Assembly: GCA_964036045.1 (NCBI GenBank)
Contig: OZ038390.1
Span: 39,874,525-39,938,524 of the forward strand
Source of the DNA: Eutreptiella sp. 'Long Island Sound 2002'
Taxonomy: Eukaryota > Euglenozoa > Euglenophyceae > Eutreptiales > Eutreptiaceae
DNA length: 64,000 nucleotides
Direction: 5' to 3'
Shown: positions 29,352 through 39,409 of the stretch, in pieces
Numbering within the stretch: the stretch's first letter is position 1
Layout of the letters: every line of letters starts with the position of its first letter
The notes under the pieces: generated by a model
The model's database searches: none
What the model saw: only the letters and a program-made list of their open reading frames with translations
What the model was told of the DNA's origin: nothing
Made by a program: the position numbers and the translations under genes

Positions 29352-29426
29352 CGATCCCGCTCCAAGAGCAGAGAAAGGCCCACGACGGCCTAGAAAACAA
29401 TTCCGAAGACCTGGTGGAGGATGTGG

Positions 29427-29581
29427 CCCTGGACTGGAACATCCGGGGTGAGGCCAAGAAGCAAGATGGCGGCCCCCTGGACTGGAACATCCAGGGGGCC
29501 GCGGAGACAAGAAACGCCGCCCCCTGAACTGGAGCAGCCAGGGGGGATGCGGACAGATGCCCTGGACTTGAACATCCGGGG
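29427..29581. repeat. Palindromic module array (four copies)
   Basis: Four copies of CCCnGGACTGGAACATCCnGGG lie at 29427, 29473, 29520 and 29560 (spacing 40-47 bp). The second (29471-29500) has perfect 11-bp arms, GGCCCCCTGGA / TCCAGGGGGCC. In one frame they encode LDWNI(R/Q)G peptides. Three related copies lie at 42525-42631 beyond the second CCCCTG tract. Confidence 0.75.
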
Positions 29582-29639
29582 AAGAAGCCGATAGTCCGGA
29601 ACCGAACAAGAAGGACGAACGAAAAAAGGTGAACGCCCC

Positions 29640-31145
29640 TGCCACTGCCCCTGCTCCTGCCACTGCCCCTGCCCCTGCCCCTGCCCCTGCCCCTGCCACT
29701 GCCCCCGCTCCTGCCACTGCCCCTGCCCCTGCCCCTGCCCCTGCCCCTGCCCCTGCCCCTGCCCCTGCCCCTGCCACTGCCCCTGCCCCTGCCCCTGCCC
29801 CGGCCCGGGCCCCTCCCCATTGCCACTGCCCTTGCCCCTCCCACTGCCCCTGCTCCTGCCAATGCCCCTGCCCCGGCCCCAGCCCCAGCCACTAACTCTG
29901 CCCCTGCCCCTGCCTCTGTCCATGCCCCTGCCCCCCCTGCTGCAGCCCCTGCCACTGCCACTGCCCCTGCTCCTGCCCCTGCTACTGCCACTCCCCCTGC
30001 CCCTGCCCCTGCCCCTGCCACTGCCCCTGCCACTGCCCCTGCCCCTGCCCCCGCCACTGCCCCTGCCCCTGCCCCTGTACCTGCCCCTGCCCCTGCCACT
30101 GCCCCTGCCCCTGCCCCTGTTCCTGCCCCTGCCCCTCCCACTGCCCCTGCTCCTGCCACTGCCCCTGCCCCGGCCCCAGCCCCAGCCACTGCCTCTGCCT
30201 CTGCCCCTGCCCCTGCCCCTGCCACTGCCTCTGTCCATGCCCCTGCCCCCCCTGCTGCAGCCCCTGCCACTGCCACTGCCCCTGCTCCTGCCCCTGCTAC
30301 TGCCACTCCCCCTGCCCCTGCCCCTGCCCCTGCCACTGCCCCTGCCACTGCCCCTGCCCCTGCCCCCGCCACTGCCCCTGCCCCTGCCCCTGTACCTGCC
30401 CCTGCCCCTGCCACTGCCCCTGCCCCTGCCCCTGCCCCTGCCCCTGCCCCTCCCACTGCCCCTGCTCCTGCCACTGCCCCTGCCCCGGCCCCAGCCCCAG
30501 CCACTGCCTCTGCCCCTGCCCCTGCCCCTGCCCCTGACACTGCCCCTGCCCCTGCCCCTGCCCTTCCTGCCCCTGCCTCTGCCCCTGCCCCTGCCCCTGC
30601 CACTGCCACTGCCCCTGCCACTGCCCCTGCCCCTGCCCCTACCACGGCCCATGCCACTGCCCCTGCACCTCCGAATGCCCCTGCCCCTGCCCGAGCCCCT
30701 GCCGCTGCCCCTGCCACTGCCCCTGCCCCTCCCATTGCCCCTGCTCCTGACACTGCCCCTGCCCCTTCCCCTGCCCCTGCCCCTGCCCCTGTTCCTGCCA
30801 CTGCCCCTGCCCCTGCCTCTGCCCCTGCTCCTACCCCTGCCCCTGCTCCTGCCCCTGCCCCTGCCCCTGCCCCTGCCCCTGCCCCCCCTGCCCCTGCCTC
30901 TGCCCCTGCCCGTGCCCCTGCCACTGCCACTGCCCCTGCCTCTGCCCCTGCCCCACTGCCTGCCCCTGCCCTTGCCCCTGCAACTGCCTCTGCCCCTGCC
31001 CCTGCCACTGCCCCTGCACCTCCCAATGCCCCTGCCCCTGCCCCTGTTCCTGCCCCTGCCCCTGCCTTTGCCCCTGCCCCTGCCCATGCCCCTGCCTCTG
31101 CCCCTGCCCCTGCCTCTGCCTCTGCCCCCCCTGCCCCTGCCCCCG
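29640..31145. repeat. CCCCTG hexanucleotide-based tract, 1.5 kb
   Basis: Near-continuous CCCCTG units interspersed with GCCACTGCC. It contains a larger internal duplication with a ~315-bp offset (29941 and 30256). All six frames are open, giving Ala-Pro, Leu-Pro, Gly-Ala and Gly-Arg polymers. None is treated as a gene. The G-rich complementary strand is a strong G-quadruplex candidate. Confidence 0.95.
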
Positions 31146-31329
31146 CCTTAACGCGCTACCCCAGTCATTGCATCACTAGTGTAGCGAGTAGGTAGGTATG
31201 TGTCGTGCCCTCTCGCAGCCTGCTGCCAGTCCTCTCCTCTGGAGAGGGACTACTCGTCCTCACAGGTGAGCGAGACGAAGGCGGTGGGCAGAGCGGGTGA
31301 AGAGGGCGACGACGGTGCGTTGGATGCGT

Positions 31330-31990
31330 GGGGCAGCTGTACACGGGGGCTGGATACGGGGCTGCACTACAGTGGGACTACAAGTGTGGCTGCGGTATCA
31401 AAGGGCTGCACGCGAGGCAGCAGTACATGATGGCTGAAGGAGGGGCAGCTGTACGTGGGGACTGGATACGGGGCTGCAGTACAGTGGGGCTGCATGCAGG
31501 GCTGCGGTATCGGAGGGCTGCATGTGGGGCAGCTGTACATGATGGATGGATGCGGGGCAGCTGTACATAGGGACTGGATATGGGGCTGCAGTACAGTGGG
31601 GCTACATGCAGGGCGGGGGTATCCGGGGGCTGCATGTGGGGCAGCGGTACAGGATGGCGGGATGAGGGGCAGCTGTACATGGGGACTGGATATGGGGCTG
31701 CAGTACGGTGGGGCTGCATACGGGGCTGCAGTATACGGAGGCTGCATGCAGAGCGGCGGTACACATTCTGGCGGCTGTGCACGGGGCCAGACGTGGGGCT
31801 GCGGTACCGTGGAGCTGCATGCAGGGCTGCGGTGCAAGGAGGCTGCATGCGGGGCGGCAGCGCGTGATGTCAGGATGCGTGGCAGCTGTACGTGGGAACC
31901 GGATGCGGGGCTGCAGTATGGTGGAGCTGCGTGCGGGGCTGCGGTACATGAGGGCAGGATGCGGCGCAGCAGTACTTGGGGGCAGAATGC
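31330..31990. repeat. ~113-118 bp tandem minisatellite
   Basis: 'gggactggata(c/t)ggggctgca' recurs at about 31337, 31455, 31569, 31680 and 31892, with intermediate 'ggggcagctgtacat' and 'ggggctgcatgcagggctgcgg' phrases. The units are diverged. No gene is supported. Confidence 0.75.
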
Positions 31991-32046
31991 GTATCAGGGC
32001 GCATAATGATGCTACGCCGGGGCTACGGCATATACTGGGTGAGCAC

Positions 32047-32470
32047 GTGAGTCCTCTCTCTGTCGGTGACAGAGGCGTGCAGGCAGTGTGCAGTTTTCTT
32101 GCTCTGGTGTGAGTCCTCTCTGCATCTGGGATGCAGGCGTGCAGGCTTCAGGGCGGCAGGACATATTTAGCACACACGTAAGTCCTCTCTCTGTCGGTGA
32201 CAGAGGCGAGCAGGCAGTGTGCAGTTGTCTTGCTCTGGTGTGAGTCCTCTCTGCATCTGGGATGCAGGCGTGCAGGCTTCCGGGCGGCAGGACATATTTA
32301 GCACACACGTAAGTCCTCTCTCTGTCGGTGACAGAGGCGTGCAGGCAGTGTGCAGTTGTCTTGCTCTGGTGTAAGTCCTCTCTGCATCTGGGATGCAGGC
32401 GTGCAGGCTTCTGGTCGGCAGGACATATTTAGTACGCGCGTAAGTCCTCTCTCTGTCGATGACAGAGGCG
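32047..32470 (+). repeat. 131-bp tandem repeat upstream of the RNase H gene
   Basis: Units start at 32047, 32178, 32309 and (partial) 32440, exactly 131 bp apart. Each contains two related halves beginning GT(G/A)AGTCCTCTCT. The array stops just before the RNase H ORF and may be its 5' promoter or leader, as in LINEs with tandem 5' monomers. Confidence 0.85.
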
Positions 32471-33081
32471 TGAAGGAGGCACGAAGGAGGCCTGGCAGTG
32501 CCACATCCTGCGCGCTGTCTGTGGGTCAGGTTTGTGGCGGAAATGTACAGCGCCATGTGCTCTGTGCACCCTCTGACGAAACGCGTCACACAATGGGAGG
32601 TGCAGTGTGGCTTTCAGAGGTGCGGTGCAGGGGGCACACTGGCCGACGATCTGGGTACCGACTTCGACAAGCTGGCTCGGTGGGGCACGGCTAATGGCTG
32701 GAGCGTGCTTTATAGACGTGGGCCAGATGCGGGAGACCGATGGGAATGCGGAGCCGACCTGAGCGGTGCGCCACACGGCCTGCTGATCTTAGTGGGTGAT
32801 GCCAGTGCGGACGCGGCGCAACGTGTGTGGGGCGTAGGGGTGACGGTAGCTGATGTGCACGGTGTAGTCCTGTGGCAGTCTCGGGCGTGGATGTGGGCGG
32901 CCAGCGCGTCCACCACGCTCTTTGAGATGACAGCTGTCCATGAGGGGACAGCGGCAGTGCTGAGGCAGCTACAGCGTCAAAGGCTCCGCATGCAAATCAG
33001 TCGCTGGGTTGACAACCAGTCAGCCGCCATCAAGCTGCAGCACCGCAGAATGGAGTCATCGCACACCGACCTCTTGCAGCG
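32314..33081. repeat. Target duplication copy (768 bp; partner 36418-37185)
   Basis: 768 bp appearing identical to 36418-37185. The copies bracket the insertion at 33082-36417, and joining them restores an intact 400-codon RNase H gene. Confidence 0.93.
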
Positions 33082-33544
33082 CTTCCGCCGCTCCAGGACC
33101 CCAGGCACGGACCCCTCCCCCCCCCGGGCCCCCGCCTACCTCGCCTGGTGGTCTCCCTCCGCTCTGCAGGAGCTCCGCCGCTGGGTGAAATGGGCCGGGG
33201 GAGCGGGAAGGCACAGAGGGGTGCACACGGTGCATACCTTCGAGGAGGTGCGCACCCGCACCCCCGCAAACCCCAATGAGGCCGCCCCGGAGGCCATCAT
33301 GCCGCAAGCGGCATGGGAGGCCCTCCTCCGCGATGCGGTCCAGGGCCTCCGCCCCCCCTACACCCCCCAAGCCCTCCGCCGGTGGCTCCAGGCCACCCAC
33401 CCCCAAGCCTGGGCCACCGGCGCCCCCTCCCCACCCCGCCCCTCCCACCACCACCACACCAGGAAGGGGCAGGACAAGGGCAAGGGAAGGGCAAAGGACA
33501 CCAAGGACCACACAGGCAACAGGGCACGGAAGGGCCCCAAGTGA
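32543..33544 (+). pseudogene. RNase H gene truncated and fused to an inserted ORF1-like C-terminus
   Basis: From the first ATG (32543) the frame matches the intact gene at 36647 up to residue ~180, then at 33082 passes without a stop into the insertion. There it encodes a segment with WWSPSALQELRRWVKWAG and a basic His/Lys tail. The RNase H part has the first three catalytic acidic motifs but lacks the fourth. The fusion is a chance product of insertion. The inserted part resembles the end of the ORF1-like protein at 51245-52553. Confidence 0.75.
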
Positions 33545-34089
33545 GGGCAGGCACACGCAGGGACAGGGCGCCGGAAGCGACACCACATGGGGTCAGGACA
33601 CCACCCAAGAACCAGGAAGGAACGGGAACGGGGACCAAGACACGGAGGAAAAGGGCACCACGACAGCTGCCACGACCCACACCGACGGGGAGACCAGCGC
33701 CGCCCCACCCCCACCAAACACCCCAACACACACCACCGAAGCAAACATCGGACGCCGTGCGGATCACACCAGCGCACGCCCACCGGCCACCGGAAACCAC
33801 ACGGAGAACGGAGGGCACACCTACACGGGGAGAACGGACCACACCCACAGAGGAGGCCGCAGGGAACACCGCCGCACGGCACACCACCATGCCCTCACCG
33901 CCAGCCTACGACCCCGACCACCACGAAGGCCAACTCACAGGCACCGGAAGAGGACGAAAGCACGGCCGCGGCACCCACGACTACGGACCGACACCCCCAG
34001 AGGACACGGGACCAAGGCACAGGCCCCCAGGGAGGGCAACCCCACGGACCGTCACGCGACCACACCATGGGCTATAAGGGCCGGGCTGC
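33545..34089. other. GC-rich stretch inside the 3.3-kb insertion
   Basis: ACC/CAC-rich sequence. Several frames are open on both strands but give Thr/His/Pro- or Arg-rich chance polymers. No gene is supported. Confidence 0.5.
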
Positions 34090-34485
34090 GCTACCGTCGC
34101 GGTTTGACGCAGAGTATTGCTACGGGGGCTTGATCTCGGCTGGTCTCACGTCCGTGAGGGCGTCCGTCACCAACCTGTTGCGTCCAGTGGAGGAATGGCA
34201 CTGCTGCGGCGCACCGATCCCGTCCATGATGAATATCGAGCATCGCAAGGGGAAGCGAAACACTGTGATCGATCGCGAAGGCTTTGGTGCTGCTGGACGG
34301 TGCCCCCCTTCAACGCCATCTCCGAGCGCCGTGAAGACTGGAAGTACCAAGAATACTACCGATGCCCCGGACCCCAGCAGTCCGGCACCGGAGATATGGA
34401 CATCCCCCTGACCCTACAGTGTGAGCTCATCCCTGCCGGCGGCACCGACCCGGACCCTGCCAGCGCAGCCGAGCTGCAGTGAAAG
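34090..34485 (+). pseudogene. Degenerate coding stretch in the insertion
   Basis: Two plus-strand frames take turns in looking protein-like: LLRPVEEWHCCGAPIPSMMN and following in one, then FNAISERREDWKYQEYYRCP and LTLQCELIPAGG in the other, ending at TGA 34482. This pattern implies a frameshifted gene fragment. No family is recognised. Confidence 0.3.
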
Positions 34486-35259
34486 CCATTCGCCACTCAA
34501 ACAGCGTTCGGAAGCCACCTCCACCGTCCAACTCCTGATGTCTGTTTGTCTGCCTTGGAGAAGGAACGCTTTTCCTACACCCCGAGTACACCTGCCTGTC
34601 TGCGAGGCCCGGTGAAGATTGAGTCCATGGGTGAGAGTCAGTGTGCACGCCCCAAGGACACCGTGATCATTCAGCAGAATTTCCCGAAGACCTAACCGAC
34701 CCACACAGGCCAGGCTGACCTCCACTGACCCACCGCGGCACCACGCGAGACCACGGCACACCGCACCACAGCGCGCCACAGAGCAACGCACCACAGCACG
34801 ACGCGACGCGACGCGGCACAGAGCGGCATAACACGACACAACTGACCCTAACCTGAGGGACTAACCGAAGCCAGCCACCGCACACCCGGGAAGGCGCCGC
34901 GCCACCACGCCACACACCGGCACCACAGGCCACACACGGGACCACAGCGCGCCAGGCGACAACGGTGACGGACCACCCAGAAGATTACAGCCGGCACCGC
35001 GGAGGGGTAAGGACACGAGCAACCCCAGCCCCCTAACCCAAAACCACAAGCAGCCGCCTGGCGCAGCCGCCCAGCCGGCAGAGCCAGGACCTAACCCAGC
35101 AAGAAGGGGCGCCGAGCCCACAGTGTACAGAGCCCACCCGACCCATGGGGCCGGAACATGGCCACACAGAAAGCAACTGAAAACAGCAGCCCGGAAGACA
35201 ACACTGAATACAGGCCAGTGCGTGCGCCAGCCCAGGGAAGGCAGAGGGAGGAACAGGCA

Positions 35260-35640
35260 AGCCCCCCCCCCAAAAAAAAAAAAAAGGAGGGGGGAAGGGG
35301 AAAAGGCACGAAAACAGCCCACAGCCGCCCAACCACCCGCCAACACCACCACAGGCGGCCAGGCCCCCCCCCCAGGAAGAGAAAAAAAAAAAAAAAAAAG
35401 GGGGACCCCCGCAGAGGCACAGGCGAACCACCCACCCAAAACCGGCAACACCAAGCCAGTAACAGCGGACCACGGGGAAAAGGGACAGAAAAAAAAAAAA
35501 AAAAAAAAAAAAGAGAGCCACCAGCCCAGCCCGAAAGAAAGGGGATGGAGGGACAGGGACCACAAAGCCCAGAAAAAAAAAAAAAAAAACAGAAAAGAAA
35601 AAACCAAAGCAAAAAAAAAAAAAAAAACACCCCCCAACAA
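35260..35640. repeat. Cluster of long A tracts
   Basis: Five A runs of 14-23 bases (about 35270, 35385, 35489, 35572, 35615) lie in otherwise GC-rich sequence. They open Lys-rich frames on one strand and Phe-rich frames on the other. Internal A tracts could be old poly(A) tails or replication slippage products. Confidence 0.8.
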
Positions 35641-36417
35641 CCCAGCCAAGACGGACTGGGCACAGGCGAGACCCGGGCCCGGCACACACGCCCACACCGC
35701 GCGCTGGAACCGGAAACGGCGGGGGGCAAGCGGGGCGCCCACGAAACCACACACGTCCCAAAAGCAGACCGAAACCGAAGCCCAACCACGAACACCACAA
35801 ATAGCCGACACTAGGGGGACAACACCACAAATCGAGCCCAAAAACACCCACCCTAAACCCCAGCCAGGACAGACGGGGTTAACAAAACCCGCACCCAACC
35901 GCCAACCGGACCCAAACACAAACACCACACAACAGTAGGAAACCCAGTGCCCACAGCCCGGGCACTGAGGCAGCCCGTGCCATGCAGGTGACCCGGCCAA
36001 ACGAGATCCGGAGCCCGGGGGTAAGGCTGCATCCTAAGGCCTGCGCTGCTTTGGGACTCGAGGCGGAGCGTGCGACACCCAAGCGCCTCGGAACCCTAGT
36101 ACCAGGAACGTGCATGCACGCCTTGGGAACGGGATACGCCAGGAAGTCCGGTGAACCCCTAGGGTTCCGCCCAAAGGAGGGGACGTGCGCAAGCACGGGG
36201 GCACACCCTCCCGGCGAGACAAGCATGTCACGCTGGCGGCGATCAGCCCTCCCGGCGTAGCCCGGGGCCGCTTTGTTGGGGGCCAACAGTCAGGTCTAGC
36301 GGGAAGTAAGCCGCCTCCCCTCTTCACGCGCGAAGCCTCTTCCTGTTCGTCACAGGGGCGACGCCAGGGGGAACCATGGGGCGCCTCTCCACGACCGAGT
36401 GCACCTACCTACCTACC

Positions 36418-37185
36418 TCCTCTCTCTGTCGGTGACAGAGGCGTGCAGGCAGTGTGCAGTTGTCTTGCTCTGGTGTAAGTCCTCTCTGCATCTGGGATGC
36501 AGGCGTGCAGGCTTCTGGTCGGCAGGACATATTTAGTACGCGCGTAAGTCCTCTCTCTGTCGATGACAGAGGCGTGAAGGAGGCACGAAGGAGGCCTGGC
36601 AGTGCCACATCCTGCGCGCTGTCTGTGGGTCAGGTTTGTGGCGGAAATGTACAGCGCCATGTGCTCTGTGCACCCTCTGACGAAACGCGTCACACAATGG
36701 GAGGTGCAGTGTGGCTTTCAGAGGTGCGGTGCAGGGGGCACACTGGCCGACGATCTGGGTACCGACTTCGACAAGCTGGCTCGGTGGGGCACGGCTAATG
36801 GCTGGAGCGTGCTTTATAGACGTGGGCCAGATGCGGGAGACCGATGGGAATGCGGAGCCGACCTGAGCGGTGCGCCACACGGCCTGCTGATCTTAGTGGG
36901 TGATGCCAGTGCGGACGCGGCGCAACGTGTGTGGGGCGTAGGGGTGACGGTAGCTGATGTGCACGGTGTAGTCCTGTGGCAGTCTCGGGCGTGGATGTGG
37001 GCGGCCAGCGCGTCCACCACGCTCTTTGAGATGACAGCTGTCCATGAGGGGACAGCGGCAGTGCTGAGGCAGCTACAGCGTCAAAGGCTCCGCATGCAAA
37101 TCAGTCGCTGGGTTGACAACCAGTCAGCCGCCATCAAGCTGCAGCACCGCAGAATGGAGTCATCGCACACCGACCTCTTGCAGCG
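36418..37185. repeat. Target duplication copy (768 bp; partner 32314-33081)
   Basis: Begins directly after the (CTAC)n tail of the 3.3-kb insertion. It has only one partial 131-bp unit upstream of the RNase H gene because the duplicated stretch starts inside the third unit. Confidence 0.93.
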
Positions 37186-37849
37186 TATTGAGGCGCACGA
37201 TGAGCTTCAGTGGACTGATGGTATCCTGACGGGATGGGCGCCGGCGCAGCATGACACGGGGTGCAACGACGTGGTCTCGATGGTGAACAAGGTCAGCGAT
37301 GCGGAGGCCGAAGAGGTACGTCTCATGCAGTTGTCTGAAGAGCAGTGGCTATGCCCAGCATCCTGGTGTGATGGCGAGACCATGTTGTTCACGTGGAATG
37401 GGCACGTGGTTTGTGATGTCCGCAGACAGAGCAAACAGCAGTACGAGTGGGGCGCCAAGGCGCGCGCTGACAGTGTCGAGGTGCTGGAGCCAGTGGCTAG
37501 GCCTGATGATGCCGCTGATGGTCAGCTGCTCAAGGCATGGGACCGACTCTCGCCATATTGTCCTGAAGACGCGGCTGCCATCCTCATGTCGGCGTTCTAC
37601 GAAGATCTGGACGCCTTTGTGGCCAGTGAGGAGGTTGCAGGGGAGTGCCGCAAATGTGGCATGCAGGCGCATTATCTCAGAGCGCATTTGGTGCACCGGT
37701 GTCCAGTGGTCACAGGGAACTGGGAGTATGAGATGGCTGAAATAGAAGCGGTGCTGCGACGCAGTGTGCCACCCACAGTGCACACCCGCAGGGTATGGCA
37801 AGGCATTCAGCTGAGAGCAGGGGAAGAGACAGTGGAGTCCTGTGGGTGA
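36647..37849 (+). CDS. Stand-alone RNase H with C-terminal zinc knuckle (retroelement protein)
   Basis: The ATG at 36647 gives 400 residues; the frame extends 15 codons upstream without ATG. The four acidic RNase H motifs appear in order: LVGDAS (D at ~86), FEMTAVHEG (E ~128), RWVDNQSA (D ~157) and HDTGCNDVV (D ~208). RNase H degrades RNA in RNA:DNA hybrids. Near the C-terminus ECRKCGMQAHYLRAHLVHRC is a CCHC-like zinc-binding motif. There is no reverse transcriptase upstream: the gene follows a 131-bp repeat array. It may be the 3' part of a LINE ORF2 that lost its RT, or a separate RNase H gene of an unusual element. It is intact. Confidence 0.7.
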   Translation: MYSAMCSVHPLTKRVTQWEVQCGFQRCGAGGTLADDLGTDFDKLARWGTANGWSVLYRRGPDAGDRWECGADLSGAPHGLLILVGDASADAAQRVWGVGVTVADVHGVVLWQSRAWMWAASASTTLFEMTAVHEGTAAVLRQLQRQRLRMQISRWVDNQSAAIKLQHRRMESSHTDLLQRIEAHDELQWTDGILTGWAPAQHDTGCNDVVSMVNKVSDAEAEEVRLMQLSEEQWLCPASWCDGETMLFTWNGHVVCDVRRQSKQQYEWGAKARADSVEVLEPVARPDDAADGQLLKAWDRLSPYCPEDAAAILMSAFYEDLDAFVASEEVAGECRKCGMQAHYLRAHLVHRCPVVTGNWEYEMAEIEAVLRRSVPPTVHTRRVWQGIQLRAGEETVESCG

Positions 37850-38538
37850 AGCCCTGGAGACGGGCACTGGCAGCGGGTGACCGAGTGTGGCACATGTATC
37901 TGGGCAGTGTACCGTCGGCCGCGTATGTGCAGCATCTCCAACGCCTGGTAAACAGGGACAGCAGGCTGCTGGTCCTGCAGTGCATGAGGACCCTGTACAG
38001 GATCCAACGTGAAGGCCGTGACCCGAAAGCGACGCGGGTCCACTGAGTCCCCATGGGCATGCAGCGGGAGCATGCCATACCGCTATGGGACCCGCGCGAC
38101 TACGCGCCGCAGCACAGCGCCATGATCAGGGTGCCCGCGGATGTCCTGCACTGGGCCATGATGCACACCAGGTATTGTCGCTTGGATGAGCGGTGGCGCA
38201 TCCCGCATGGTGGGTGGAGTCCAGATGGAGCAGGTGGCATCCCCGTCCAGCAGGCCCAGGTGGCAGCTGATCTGGTCACATGGTGTGGCACGGTGGGCAG
38301 TGCAACACAAATCGAGGTACTGATCCGCGCGTGGGGTGAACGTGTGCGGCGGGGCGAGCCAGGAGTGTTGCTCCTACTCTGCCGCGACGGAGCGACGAAC
38401 GTGGAGAAAAGCCTGGCAAGGATGGTGATGCAGGGTGTCAAACGAGTGCGTCGCAAGGACTGGAGCCTCCTGTGCGATGCGGCAGGTCCAGCGGAGTATC
38501 GGATGCCGCGCTGGGAGGCATGGGCGGCGATGCTGTGA
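37795..38538 (+). pseudogene. Second ORF of the RNase H element, one in-frame stop
   Basis: Overlaps the 3' end of the RNase H ORF in another frame. An open stretch to TGA 38044-38046 continues in the same frame from ATG 38053 to 38538 (161 codons). The protein is globular and Trp/Arg-rich (VWHMYLGSVPSAAYVQHLQR; LVTWCGTVGSATQIEVLIRA; GVLLLLCRDGATNVEKSLAR). No family recognised. Either two ORFs or one with a nonsense mutation. Confidence 0.45.
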
Positions 38539-39409
38539 TCTTGGTGCGGGCCAGTGCAGTGTGTGAGGTAAGGAGGGACCAGCAGGAGACGACGTGCGCA
38601 TTGCTGCTTGTGTGTACAGGAGCACCAGGAGGCGGCAATCGGGCCCGGTATCGACCACGCCACGAAGGGGTCGCAGGCAAAGGACGCGGAGGTTACGACC
38701 GGCAAGATCCACGTCCACACGATCAGGGCTACGGAAGCGGTCGTCGATGGGACCGTCGGTAAACGAGGCGACGAAGATACGCGACGGCCGATCGGGCCAG
38801 TCGCACAAGCGGCGTACAACGATGAGGGCACCAGCGAAGAGCGACGAGGGCACCAGCGAAGAGCAGAGGCAAGAGCCGTCGCGGGTGGGAGCCCGCCACA
38901 CGGGGCGTCATAAAGTAAGGAGGCCAGCAGCACAACCGCACCGTAGGGGCATACGCCGCGAGGTGCCCGCATGGCAGTGCCATGCCGGCCAGCACACGAC
39001 GCCTCGGGCATTGGAGCTGACATCACGGGCTTTGCTTTGGATGGCTTTGCTTGTGAGTGAAGGGAGCGGGTGTCTTGTCCTTGCATTTTCAGCATTTTCA
39101 GCGTTTTGGCGCTTTTCGGTGCAGAGGAAACAAACCAGTGACAAGGAGAGTCAACAAGGAGAAGCAGGAACAGGCAGAAGCACCAACGGAAACAGCCAAC
39201 AAACAAACAGGAAGCAAGCACACGATAAGGAAGAAAAAACAAACAAACAAACAAACAAACAAAGAAAAGGCGAAAGAGCCGGAAAACACAAGGACCAAAC
39301 AAGCGTAGGTAAAGGAATAGCACGGTGATGCAGGGGTAACAAAGCGTGTTAAGGGGCGGGACGGTTCACCCGCACCGACCCAGCGGAGAAGCAAAGCCAA
39401 AGCCAAAGC
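38539..39409. other. 3' region of the RNase H element
   Basis: No gene supported. It holds a (CAAA)n run at 39238-39262. At 39320-39365 a sequence (GTGATGCAGGGG...AGCGTGTTAAGGGGCGGG) resembles the reverse complement of 31143-31183. A (GTAG)n-like run lies at 31184-31198. Confidence 0.4.

Larger units (their letters stand above)
27130..29416. repeat. Target duplication copy A (2.29 kb; partner 44356-46643)
   Basis: This stretch, spanning the gypsy-1/gypsy-2 junction and gypsy-2 gag, recurs at 44356-46643 in direct orientation with about 98% identity by eye. The copies bracket the 29417-44355 insertion. Joining the left flank, one copy and the sequence after 46643 restores a continuous gypsy-2, so this is a duplicated target rather than an unrelated second element. 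Confidence 0.9.
33082..36417 (+). mobile_element. 3.3-kb insertion with (CTAC)n tail
   Basis: Inserted in the RNase H gene and flanked by 768-bp target copies. The 5' end lies inside an ORF1-like coding region. The 3' end has a block containing GGGGCCGCTTTGTTGGGGGCC and then CACCTACCTACCTACC. The same 3' block (GGGAGCCGCTTTGTGGGGGC) precedes the (CTAC)n tail at 55893, so both belong to one non-LTR-like family. No RT is present, so the element would be non-autonomous or deleted. Confidence 0.7.

Noticed and set aside
29035-31151. Very long ORFs (up to ~660 codons) on both strands through the first CCCCTG tract
   Set aside because: All six frames are open because the hexanucleotide contains no stop. 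Products are Gly-Ala, Gly-Arg, Ala-Pro and Leu-Pro polymers with no start context or flanking conserved coding.
34861-36000. Minus-strand ORF of 379 codons with many Phe runs
   Set aside because: Phe runs are translated A tracts of the plus strand. Three overlapping frames are equally open and none resembles a protein.
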